Source: Paracoccaceae bacterium
GTDB taxonomy: Bacteria > Pseudomonadota > Alphaproteobacteria > Rhodobacterales > Rhodobacteraceae
DNA length: 12,399 nucleotides
Assembly: GCA_011523445.1 (NCBI GenBank)
Contig: WTGT01000284.1
Location: 1-12,399, forward strand
Direction: 5' to 3'
A program made the translations under genes and the position numbers. The notes under the pieces were generated by a model, which did not search any database, was not told where the DNA came from, and saw only the letters and a program-made list of their open reading frames with translations. Positions 1 through 6,678 of the stretch are shown here, one piece after another; the stretch's first letter is position 1; every line of letters starts with the position of its first letter.

Positions 1-1012
1 GGGGGATCATTGACAATCCTATCCCTTCATCAAGCCCGAGCATGATATTGGCATTTTGAATGGCCTGCCCGGAAGATCCCTTGGTAAGATTGTCCAATAC
101 GGAGAACAACTTTACCTTGCCGGCAATTCGATCTTCCATAACCCCCAGATATACGAAATTTGATCCCCTTACATGTCTGGTAGAAGGGATTTTCCCCATG
201 GGCAATACATGAATAAACCTTTCTTCTGAATATCTTTCAACTAGGGACTGGTATATCTCGTCAACCTTACCTTCGACATAAATCGTGGCAAGAACTCCTC
301 GATTCATTGGAATCAGGTGGGGAGTAAATGAAACTTCAACCTGCTTGTTGGCAAACTTGGTCAATTCCTGATCGAATTCAGCCAAGTGTCGATGGTAAAC
401 CGGGTTATAAGGTTGGCACCCTTCGGATAATTCAGCAAAAAGGGTGTTGACTTTTGCAGCCCTACCTGCCCCGGATACCCCTGCCTTTAAATCAAGGATA
501 ATCCCTTCTGATGATATAACCCCCTTTTCCAATAATGGGATAAGTGGATACAGACCTGTAGCTGCATTACAGCCGGTACAGGCTACAAGATATGCTGAAG
601 ATATTTCCTTGCGGTAGAATTCAGTCAGCCCATAAACAGCTTTTTCCTGAATATCAGGGGCCAAATGCTGATTGCCATACCATTTTTGATATTCCGATAT
701 GCTTTGCAATCTGAAATCAGCAGACAAATCAACAATCCTGGTTTTTCCGAAGAGGTCCTTGATTACCCTTTGACTGGTAGTATGGGGAAGACCACAGAAT
801 ATCAAATCACACTCTTCGGGATTTAGTTCATCCAGGGAGATGAGATCAGGCAAGGCGACATTCTCGAAACTCGGATATACTTCTGAATAAGCCTTACCGG
901 CATTACTATCTGCCACCAGATTGGTAATTTCAAAATGTGGATGGTTAAGAGTAATTCTTACCAATTCGAGCCCGGTATAACCACTCGCACCAATAATAGC
1001 TATTTTTTTCAT
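1..1012 (-). CDS. argC: N-acetyl-gamma-glutamyl-phosphate reductase, 3' end cut by window edge
   Basis: ArgC reduces N-acetylglutamyl phosphate to N-acetylglutamate semialdehyde with NADPH, the third step of arginine synthesis, in the cytoplasm. I translated this minus-strand frame by hand; it is open from 1012 to the window edge, giving 337 residues of a family usually near 345, so only the last few residues are missing. Visible landmarks are the dinucleotide-binding start (MKKIAIIGASGYTGLELV), LSADFRL near 95-102, the catalytic Cys148 in VACTGCNAATG, KAGVSGAGRA, HLIPMNRGVLAT, and the C-terminal DNLTKGSSGQAIQNANIM. The residues just after the catalytic Cys are unusual (GCNAA where the family usually has GCYPT). 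The start could instead be the in-frame ATG at 1018 (MVMKK). It lies 26 nt after murI and is probably cotranscribed with it. The fold and function are secure. Confidence 0.95.
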   Translation of the reverse strand, partial: MKKIAIIGASGYTGLELVRITLNHPHFEITNLVADSNAGKAYSEVYPSFENVALPDLISLDELNPEECDLIFCGLPHTTSQRVIKDLFGKTRIVDLSADFRLQSISEYQKWYGNQHLAPDIQEKAVYGLTEFYRKEISSAYLVACTGCNAATGLYPLIPLLEKGVISSEGIILDLKAGVSGAGRAAKVNTLFAELSEGCQPYNPVYHRHLAEFDQELTKFANKQVEVSFTPHLIPMNRGVLATIYVEGKVDEIYQSLVERYSEERFIHVLPMGKIPSTRHVRGSNFVYLGVMEDRIAGKVKLFSVLDNLTKGSSGQAIQNANIMLGLDEGIGLSMIP

Positions 1013-1038
1013 GACCATAATTTCTTGCTTCTTTTCAA

Positions 1039-1845
1039 TCAGGTAAACTTAATTGATCTCTTTAAAAACAATGTTGCCCTGTTGGATACTGAACTGGGAT
1101 TTCCAGAAGTAATAAACTTGTTGTCGCCGTATTGATATTCAATCCATTTATTTCTTTGCAGGTAATCCGCAAAACTGTCGGCAACCACCTCGGATTGATT
1201 AATAATCCTTACCTCTTGCCCCAATACCTCCTGAAATGCCTTCTGCACAATTGGATAATGGGTACATCCGAGCACGGCTACCTGTGGGTTGGGCATTCTT
1301 CTGAGCAATGCTTCAGCATGACTTTTTGCTATCGCTTCAGCAAGAATTATATCACCCTCCTCAATGGCATCTACAAGACCCCCGCAAGGCTGGGATTCCA
1401 CATCCACACCTATTGCCCTGAAGGAAAGTTCTCTCTGAAATGCCCGTGAGGCAACTGTAGCCGGTGTGGCAAATAGTGCAACCCGATTGACTGATGTTTC
1501 TCTTGGTGCCGAATTATCTCCCCAGTTTCTTTCAATGATTGTTTCAATTGTCGGAACAAATATTCCCAGAACTCTCTTGTTGCCGGATACAATCTCTTCC
1601 TGCAGTTTCCTTAATGATACGGCTGATGCCGTGTTACAGGCAAGAATTACAAGTTGGCAACCTTCATTCCATAATTCATTGACTCCATCGCAGGTAAATT
1701 GAAAAATTTCATCCTGGCTTCGAACCCCATATGGCGCCCTGTGATTGTCACCGTAATACACAAATCCGATTTCAGGGTGGCGTTTCGAAATGGAATCGAA
1801 AATTGTCAGCCCACCCAATCCAGAATCAAAAATCCCGATAGGAAT
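1039..1845 (-). CDS. murI: Glutamate racemase, probable ATT start codon
   Basis: MurI interconverts L- and D-glutamate in the cytoplasm, supplying D-Glu for peptidoglycan. The cofactor-independent racemase signature is complete: GIFDSGLGGLT (substrate-binding Asp7-Ser8), YYGDNHRAPYG, the first catalytic cysteine in ACNTASA (about Cys70) and the second in GCTHYP (about Cys194). Counted from 1845 the protein has 268 residues, the normal family length. The first conventional start in frame is TTG at 1818, but that would delete the Asp-Ser motif. Upstream of it the frame is open only to a TAG at 1873-1875 and holds no ATG, GTG or TTG. The codons ATT at 1845 and 1848 give N-termini (IPIGIFDSG) of the expected length, with CAGG 6 nt ahead of the 1845 codon, so I chose ATT 1845. 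A sequencing error is the alternative. argC follows after 26 nt. Confidence 0.88.
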   Translation of the reverse strand: MPIGIFDSGLGGLTIFDSISKRHPEIGFVYYGDNHRAPYGVRSQDEIFQFTCDGVNELWNEGCQLVILACNTASAVSLRKLQEEIVSGNKRVLGIFVPTIETIIERNWGDNSAPRETSVNRVALFATPATVASRAFQRELSFRAIGVDVESQPCGGLVDAIEEGDIILAEAIAKSHAEALLRRMPNPQVAVLGCTHYPIVQKAFQEVLGQEVRIINQSEVVADSFADYLQRNKWIEYQYGDNKFITSGNPSSVSNRATLFLKRSIKFT

Positions 1846-1874
1846 AATCCACCTGCCTTTGCTATGAAATTTCT

Positions 1875-1910
1875 ACTCTATGGATATAGAGTTTCAAGCA
1901 AAAACTCCAA
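1875..1910 (-). promoter_or_regulatory. Candidate murI promoter overlapped by a palindrome
   Basis: Reading the minus strand, TTGGAG (1910-1905), a 16-nt spacer and TATATC (1888-1883) form a sigma-70-like pair with 3/6 and 4/6 matches. The -10 lies inside a perfect inverted repeat, ACTCTA (1875-1880), 6-nt loop, TAGAGT (1887-1892), about 30 nt before the presumed murI start. The repeat could be a repressor site or an mRNA hairpin in the leader. This is pattern matching only. Confidence 0.3.
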
Positions 1911-2001
1911 ACTGCAACATTAAGAAATTGTTAACAGGCATTCAGAAGGACTTGGATTTCAAACACCCAAACCATTTGTGTCTGGTATAAATCCAGAAAT
2001 T

Positions 2002-2044
2002 CTTGAAGAAATATAGCCTAAATGAAGATTCCACTTGAAGAAAT
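2002..2044. repeat. Two 11-nt direct repeats, 32 nt apart
   Basis: The sequence CTTGAAGAAAT occurs at 2002-2012 and again at 2034-2044, exactly 32 nt apart (about three helical turns), in the AT-rich gap between the DUF2834 gene and murI. The spacing could suit a DNA-binding protein, but in a sequence this AT-rich chance is a reasonable explanation. The rest of the 1876-2075 gap holds no gene or clear hairpin terminator. Confidence 0.25.
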
Positions 2045-2075
2045 TTGCTCAGTCACAATTCAATATTTTGCTAAA

Positions 2076-2402
2076 CTAATAGTCCGAAGTATTATAACCT
2101 TCCTTGGCATTATGCTTAAACAGCAAGTAAATGGGCAAGGATAGGGACAGTCCAACACAACAGCTAGCCAACAATAGAATTAACCATTTTTTCAAATCGT
2201 TTTTGAATTCAACAAATGTCCAAACCAAAAATACAAAAATCGATAGGAATAGATCCAATGTAAAACCACTAGTAAGTGGATTGCCAAACAATGAATTGAA
2301 AATATGAACTGGGTAAAAACCTGTGCTCGAAAAATAAAGAGCAAAAAAGAAGAGTGGTACAGCACCTCCCGAAAATATCATTAAATACAAGAATATTCTC
2401 AA
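2076..2402 (-). CDS. DUF2834-family small membrane protein
   Basis: This is a 108-residue protein of unknown function. The pattern of three hydrophobic segments (about 3-24, 46-65 and 72-95), with a loop FNSLFGNPLTSGFTLDLFLS and a charged stretch EFKNDLKKW before the last helix, matches what I recall of DUF2834 membrane proteins. The start is a TTG at 2402: a strong GGGGAG Shine-Dalgarno lies 8 nt upstream, whereas the internal ATG (codon 8) has none. It sits alone between the rpsI terminator and murI, with over 200 nt of gap on the murI side, so it is probably its own transcription unit. No partner in the window suggests its role. Confidence 0.75.
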   Translation of the reverse strand: MRIFLYLMIFSGGAVPLFFFALYFSSTGFYPVHIFNSLFGNPLTSGFTLDLFLSIFVFLVWTFVEFKNDLKKWLILLLASCCVGLSLSLPIYLLFKHNAKEGYNTSDY

Positions 2403-2548
2403 GTAAATATCTCCCCAAAGTCAGATAAGAATTTAGCGATTGCCAACCATCATACCCTTAAAAATTGTGAAGGGCCTCTTCTGACAAAAATACGATTGGC
2501 AGTGATCAAATGCGTTTTGATTGTACCGAGGATGATAACGGCGAAGTC

Positions 2549-2584
2549 TAAAAAGCAAGCCTCAATTTACTCAAGCGCTTGCTT
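2549..2584 (-). terminator. Intrinsic terminator after rpsI
   Basis: On the minus strand, 27 nt after the rpsI stop, AAGCAAGC (2584-2577) and GCTTGCTT (2560-2553) form an 8-bp perfect stem with a 16-nt loop. It runs into a T tract (2554-2550) that overlaps the stem end. This closes the rplM-rpsI unit and separates it from the DUF2834, murI and argC genes downstream. Confidence 0.75.
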
Positions 2585-2611
2585 CAAACGGGTAAATGGA
2601 AAAGAATGGAA

Positions 2612-3109
2612 TTAACGCTTGGAGAACTGGAAACTTCTTCTAGCTTTTCGTTTGCCGTACTTTTTCCGTTCAACCACTCTGGAATCTCTTGTCAAAAAGC
2701 CGGAACTTTTCAGAGCAGGGCGATAATCGGGTTCATAAAATTGAAGCGCCTTGGATATACCGTGCCTTAAGGCACCAGCTTGACCAGAAAGTCCACCTCC
2801 CTTGACAGTTGCTACAACATCGAATTGATTTTCGGCATCGAACAGTTTGAAAGGCTGCAAAATTATCATTCTCAGAACGGGCCTTACAAAATAGGTATCA
2901 AGGTCTTTTTTGTTGATGACAATTTTTCCCTTGCCTGGTTTGATCCAAACCCGGGCGACAGCATCCTTCCTCTTGCCGGTAGCATAAGATCTACCCAAGT
3001 CGTCTCTAATAGGCTCACGTTTTTCTTCCTCGGCGAGAGCCAAATCACCTTCAGGTTCAGCAGACTGTTCCTGAAGCGCTTCAAATGGACTGGTTTCTTC
3101 TTCGTTCAT
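2612..3109 (-). CDS. rpsI: 30S ribosomal protein S9
   Basis: S9 is a small-subunit protein whose basic C-terminal tail reaches the P-site tRNA. The 165-residue product shows the family core TGKRKDAVARVW (from residue 44), FVRPVLRMIILQPF, VKGGGLSGQAGALRHGISKAL and the basic tail KKYGKRKARRSFQFSKR. The first about 40 residues form an acidic extension rich in Glu, which is usual for alphaproteobacterial S9. I chose ATG at 3109 over a TTG one codon upstream because GGAG lies 9 nt ahead of it. This start overlaps the rplM stop by one base (TGATG), so the two ribosomal proteins are translationally coupled. An intrinsic terminator follows. Confidence 0.97.
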   Translation of the reverse strand: MNEEETSPFEALQEQSAEPEGDLALAEEEKREPIRDDLGRSYATGKRKDAVARVWIKPGKGKIVINKKDLDTYFVRPVLRMIILQPFKLFDAENQFDVVATVKGGGLSGQAGALRHGISKALQFYEPDYRPALKSSGFLTRDSRVVERKKYGKRKARRSFQFSKR

Positions 3110-3576
3110 CAAACTTTACTCCGAGTATTTTTGCGGTTCATTGAACCCAAATCTATGATTTCTGGGTTTTGTGCTGCATGCGGATGTTCTGAACCAGCAT
3201 AAACCCTTAAATTTGTCATTAATTTTCTGGACAGTTTATTGGTCGGCAACATTCTCTGGATGGCCTTTGATACAACCCTTTCAGGAAACTGTCCCTTGAG
3301 TATTTGGTCAGGGGTTCGTGATTTGATGCCACCAGGATAACCCGTATGCCAATAATAAATCTTGTCCTTTAACTTATTCCCGGTAAGTTCAACCTTGTCG
3401 GCATTGATGATGATGACATTGTCACCTGTATCCATGTGAGGGGAATATTTGGCCAAATGCTTTCCTCTCAGCCTGGTTGCGACGAAAGCTGCCAAACGCC
3501 CTAGGACAAGTCCTTCAGCATCAATCAGTATCCACTTTTTTTCAATATCTTTGGGCGTTGTTGAATAAGTAATCAT
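3109..3576 (-). CDS. rplM: 50S ribosomal protein L13
   Basis: L13 is an early-assembly protein of the large ribosomal subunit. The 155-residue product has normal length and the typical features: KKWILIDAEGLVLGRLA near the N-terminus, LRGKHLAKYSPHMDTGD, the VELTGNKLKDKIYYWHTGYPGG block, and RMLPTNKLSRKLMTNLRVYAG followed by HPHAAQNPE. It is the first gene of the rplM-rpsI pair, an arrangement conserved across bacteria. No clear Shine-Dalgarno precedes the ATG. The 181-nt gap upstream (3577-3757) probably holds the promoter, but I found no convincing -35/-10 pair and no recognisable L13 leader structure there. Confidence 0.97.
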   Translation of the reverse strand: MITYSTTPKDIEKKWILIDAEGLVLGRLAAFVATRLRGKHLAKYSPHMDTGDNVIIINADKVELTGNKLKDKIYYWHTGYPGGIKSRTPDQILKGQFPERVVSKAIQRMLPTNKLSRKLMTNLRVYAGSEHPHAAQNPEIIDLGSMNRKNTRSKV

Positions 3577-3757
3577 TTGAAAATCACAAAGAAATATTCT
3601 GCTATCAATGAAGTCGTAGTGAAGGAGCCTTATGCCGTTATTCAGGTTGTTTCAGCCCATTACCACACACACGAATGTGAAAGATGGTGTAAATGCCTGT
3701 TTTTTCAAGTTGCATCCAAATATTTTTTCTGGAATAAAAATACGGCACCCGCCCCAA

Positions 3758-4171
3758 TCAATCCGGGATGGAGTAGGTAAGACTAGCTCTGGCAACCGGA
3801 TTATTCTGCCCTTCAGAATATATCAATACTTCACCCACAGCCAACCTCCTCCCAAGTTTCAATAACCTGGTTTTGGCACTCAGGATGCCCGGGGATGGAC
3901 GTCTCATGAAATCTATGGAACAATTCGTCGTAACCGCCAATGCCTTCGGACCAATATAGGCAAGTACAATTAAATAAACCGAAACATCTGCCAAGGTGAA
4001 CAAAGTTGGCCCTGAAACTGTTCCGCCGGGTCTCAAATGACGATCTGAAGTATCCATTTCGACCACCATGGCATCATCATCAAAACTCTTGATGCTGTAA
4101 AATGGAGCCGCTTGAGGAAATTCCCGTTCAAGAAAATTCTCCAACTCCTCTATAGTCATTTTTCGTTCCAT
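3758..4171 (-). CDS. PaaI-type hotdog-fold acyl-CoA thioesterase
   Basis: The 137-residue product belongs to the PaaI/hotdog thioesterase family, whose members hydrolyse acyl-CoA thioesters. The signature is RPGGTVSGPTLFTLAD at about 47-62, the position of the usual HGG...LAD active-site helix, followed by SVYLIVLAYIGPKALAVTTN and DFMRRPSPG. The RPGGTVSGP variant lacks the His-Gly-Gly, but I recall it as typical of the alphaproteobacterial subfamily encoded next to rplM. I chose ATG at 4171 because AAAGGA lies a few bases upstream; a TTG at 4192 would add seven residues but has poorer support. It is divergent from a crotonase-family gene, hinting at a shared acyl-CoA substrate. The actual substrate is unknown. 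Confidence 0.85.
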   Translation of the reverse strand: MERKMTIEELENFLEREFPQAAPFYSIKSFDDDAMVVEMDTSDRHLRPGGTVSGPTLFTLADVSVYLIVLAYIGPKALAVTTNCSIDFMRRPSPGILSAKTRLLKLGRRLAVGEVLIYSEGQNNPVARASLTYSIPD

Positions 4172-4268
4172 AAATATCCTTTGAATAACCAACTCTCAGG
4201 TAACATTTTGAATATAAAATGCTTAATTTAGGATTTTACCCCTCTAATAATGATTTGGATCGATTATT

Positions 4269-4297
4269 TTGTTCTGTTATTTTTTCAACTAGAACAA
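4269..4297. promoter_or_regulatory. Inverted repeat in the divergent thioesterase/crotonase region
   Basis: TTGTTCT (4269-4275) and AGAACAA (4291-4297) are perfect 7-bp inverted arms. The pairing continues inward through GTT/AAC after a one-base bulge, leaving an 8-nt AT-rich loop. It lies roughly midway between the two divergent start codons, where an operator controlling both genes would be expected. A weak hairpin terminator is less likely, since no gene ends here. Confidence 0.35.
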
Positions 4298-4311
4298 AAA
4301 CGGGTATCAGT

Positions 4312-4327
4312 ATTTTGTGATCAAAAT
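4312..4327. promoter_or_regulatory. Second inverted repeat upstream of the crotonase gene
   Basis: ATTTTG (4312-4317), spacer TGAT and CAAAAT (4322-4327) form a 6-bp dyad about 75 nt upstream of the plus-strand start. It sits just ahead of a TTTATAAG stretch (around 4350) that could serve as a -10. It could be a regulator site. The AT-rich composition makes chance palindromes common. Confidence 0.25.
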
Positions 4328-4401
4328 ATATTTCAACAAACAGTACCTTTATAAGGAATTGAAAATAGATTTTTGAGAATGGGTATTACAGGAACAGTGA
4401 A

Positions 4402-5190
4402 ATGAACGAAGAAATTTTACTACGAAATGATAAGAACAAAATTGCTAACCTGGTCTTTAACAAGCCAGAAAAGTTGAATGTATTGTCAGAGAAAATGCTT
4501 GAGGCTCTTTACGATCAGTTGATCAAACTTGAAAATGATGAATCTATTAAATGTATCGTACTTACAGGAAAGGGCAAAGCCTTTTGTGCAGGTCATGATT
4601 TGTCGGAACTAACCTTGGGACGACAAGCTCCGGATGGTGGTCAGGAGTATTTTCAGAAAATCTTCGAGATGTGTTCCAGGGTAATGCAAAAAATACAAGA
4701 AGTTCCTCAACCGGTCATTGCACAGGTTAATGGCCCGGCTGTGGCTGCAGGATGTCAGTTGGTTGCAACCTGTGACCTTGCCATAGCCGGTGAATCTGCC
4801 AAATTTGGGGTCAACGGTGTTAATATCGGGTTGTTTTGCTCCACTCCCATGGTGGCCTTGACCAGGAACATAAATTTGAAGAATGCCTTTGAATTGCTGG
4901 TATCGGGTAAAATCATCAAACCAGAAGAAGCACAAAACCTTGGATTGATAAACAGGGTTGTATCAGATGAGTCCCTTGAGGAAGAGGTCAATGAATTGGC
5001 AACTCTTATTTCCTCCAAACTGTCTGCGGCTGTAAAAATTGGAAAAAAAGCCTTCTACAAACAAGCACAAATGCCTTTGGATGAGGCTTATGATTTTGCC
5101 GGTGAAGTAATGGTCACCAATATGCTTTACAGGGATACCAGGGAAGGAATAAGTGCTTTTCTGGAGAAGCGAAAACCCGATTGGAAATAA
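4402..5190 (+). CDS. Enoyl-CoA hydratase/isomerase family protein, ECHDC3-like
   Basis: This 262-residue protein has the crotonase fold. Both oxyanion-hole regions are present (FCAGHDLSEL at 61-70 and NGPAVAAGCQLVATCDLA at 110-127), as is a normal C-terminal helical part ending FLEKRKPDWK. The stretch NIGLFCSTPMVALTR (141-155) is characteristic of the ECHDC3 branch. Aligned by eye with rat mitochondrial crotonase, the two catalytic glutamates (Glu144 and Glu164) are replaced by Gln119 and Gly139. It may therefore bind acyl-CoA without hydratase activity, or catalyse another crotonase-type reaction. AGGA lies 8 nt before the ATG. It is divergent from the thioesterase gene and converges with the M32 peptidase gene across 8 nt, with no terminator between. 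The fold is certain; the reaction is not known. Confidence 0.9.
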   Translation: MNEEILLRNDKNKIANLVFNKPEKLNVLSEKMLEALYDQLIKLENDESIKCIVLTGKGKAFCAGHDLSELTLGRQAPDGGQEYFQKIFEMCSRVMQKIQEVPQPVIAQVNGPAVAAGCQLVATCDLAIAGESAKFGVNGVNIGLFCSTPMVALTRNINLKNAFELLVSGKIIKPEEAQNLGLINRVVSDESLEEEVNELATLISSKLSAAVKIGKKAFYKQAQMPLDEAYDFAGEVMVTNMLYRDTREGISAFLEKRKPDWK

Positions 5191-5198
5191 GGGTTGAA

Positions 5199-6677
5199 TT
5201 ACAGCGAGTAGATCTCGGTAAATTTATTTTCCAGGTAATCCAGAAGATAAGTTGAACTGATCGTTGCACCTGTTGCCCATTCGATGGTTTCCCTTGGTTC
5301 TCGCAAGGCTCCGAATTGATGGATATTTTCCCTGAGCCATTTAGTTGCAGAAGTCGTATTACCTTTCGCCAAGGATGATCCCAAATCATCGATCTGTTTA
5401 TTCATGGTATCATAGAGACATCCAGCATAAACGTTTCCCAAGGCATAGGTGGGAAAGTAGCCAAAAAGTCCTAGAGACCAATGGACATCTTGCAAGACAC
5501 CATCTTTCGGACATTTGACAGGATAGCCGAAATACTCCAGAAATTTCTGATTCCAAGCATCTTCCAGATCATCAACATCAAGTGATCCCGTGATTAGAAG
5601 TTTCTCAAGTTCGTACCTCAAGATAATGTGTAAATTATATTGAACTTCATCTGCCTCCGTTCTGATGTACCCCTTCTTTACCTGATTAATCCAACGGTAG
5701 AATTCGTCTATTGAAGAAAGTCCTATTTCTCCAAATACTTCCCTCATTCTCTGATACAGCCATCCTGCGAATTCCCGGCTTCGTCCCAATTGGTTCTCAC
5801 AGATCCTTGATTGGCTTTCATGAACTCCAAAGGAAGCCCCCTTACCTATCGGGGTCAGGCAAAATTTCTTGTCTATGTTCTGTTCATACGATCCATGACC
5901 CGCCTCGTGAATTGTTGAATAAAGACAGTTGAAGGGATCTTGCTCATCAATTCTCGTGGTCAATCTGACATCACTTCCAGTACCTACACAAAAGGGGTGA
6001 GTTACTGTATCTATTCTTCCCCTTTCAAAATCGTAGCCAAAAAGCCTTGCAAGTTCCTTAGCAAGTTTGATCTGTTCCTCTTCGGAATACTTTTTTCCTG
6101 AAGGTGTCTGAAATTCTTCCCTTGCCAGAATTTGATTCCTGAGCTTGTTCAGTCTTGGTTTCAACTCCCCAAAAAATACATCGAGATTTTCCGATGTCAT
6201 ACCTACTTCATAATCTTCCAGAAGACCATCGTAGGGATTTCCTCCTGAAGAAAGGATATCACCTTGTTCCCGTTTCAGTTGGATTACCTTTTCCAATTCC
6301 GGTTTGAACTTTTGAAAATCATTGGCTTTCAACGCTTGTTCCCATGCAATATTCGCCCTCGCAGTAGTTTCTTCGATGGCTCGTTCCAACTTTGATGGAA
6401 TCTTGTTGGCACGTTCAAATGACCTCTTGATTTCCCTGATTTGGGCTTTATCCTCCAAACTCAGTTTGGCGGTATCAATTTTGGCAAGCATATCACCGAT
6501 CAATGATGATTTATGCCTGTCATGAATGACATTTGTCAAAGCACCTAGACTATCTGCCCTTTGTTCAATTGCAGAATGTGGCATTTTTGCAGCCTGATCC
6601 CATTCCAAGATTTCTGCCAGATATTCAAGGGATCGTGTATCTTTTACATATGCCATCAGGCTGGAAAAAGGTTCCAT
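5199..6677 (-). CDS. M32 family metallocarboxypeptidase (Taq type)
   Basis: M32 enzymes are cytoplasmic metal-dependent carboxypeptidases with broad specificity that release C-terminal residues from peptides. The 492-residue product has the full motif set: HPF (227-229), DVRLT (236-240), the metal-binding HEAGH (257-261), HESQSR (286-291) and IRTEADEVQYNLHIILRYE. Length is normal for the family and there is no signal peptide. The ATG at 6677 is separated from the ctaA stop by one base and has AGAGG inside the end of ctaA, so its translation is probably coupled to ctaA. It probably belongs to a trmJ-ctaA-M32 operon. Its role there is likely peptide recycling; any link to heme A synthesis is unproven. 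Confidence 0.95.
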   Translation of the reverse strand: MEPFSSLMAYVKDTRSLEYLAEILEWDQAAKMPHSAIEQRADSLGALTNVIHDRHKSSLIGDMLAKIDTAKLSLEDKAQIREIKRSFERANKIPSKLERAIEETTARANIAWEQALKANDFQKFKPELEKVIQLKREQGDILSSGGNPYDGLLEDYEVGMTSENLDVFFGELKPRLNKLRNQILAREEFQTPSGKKYSEEEQIKLAKELARLFGYDFERGRIDTVTHPFCVGTGSDVRLTTRIDEQDPFNCLYSTIHEAGHGSYEQNIDKKFCLTPIGKGASFGVHESQSRICENQLGRSREFAGWLYQRMREVFGEIGLSSIDEFYRWINQVKKGYIRTEADEVQYNLHIILRYELEKLLITGSLDVDDLEDAWNQKFLEYFGYPVKCPKDGVLQDVHWSLGLFGYFPTYALGNVYAGCLYDTMNKQIDDLGSSLAKGNTTSATKWLRENIHQFGALREPRETIEWATGATISSTYLLDYLENKFTEIYSL

Positions 6678-6678
6678 C

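Noticed and set aside
1132..1702. Several plus- and minus-strand open frames
   Set aside because: All overlap the full-length murI frame, which carries the complete family signature; they are shadows.
2780..3202. 140-codon plus-strand open frame
   Set aside because: It lies antisense to rpsI and the end of rplM, both unmistakable, and its product shows no recognisable domain.
3577..3757. Possible L13 autoregulatory leader or rplM promoter
   Set aside because: I searched the gap by eye; the best -35/-10 pairs are weak (such as TTGAAA with ATCTTT) and no stable leader hairpin stands out, so no feature is called.
3724..3757. GGC/GCC hairpin followed by T5 after the thioesterase gene
   Set aside because: The stem is only 3 bp with a 4-nt loop, too weak for an intrinsic terminator.
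4609..5389. Minus-strand open frames over the crotonase gene and the start of the M32 region
   Set aside because: They are antisense or frame-shifted versions of two well-supported genes and have low-complexity, domain-free products.
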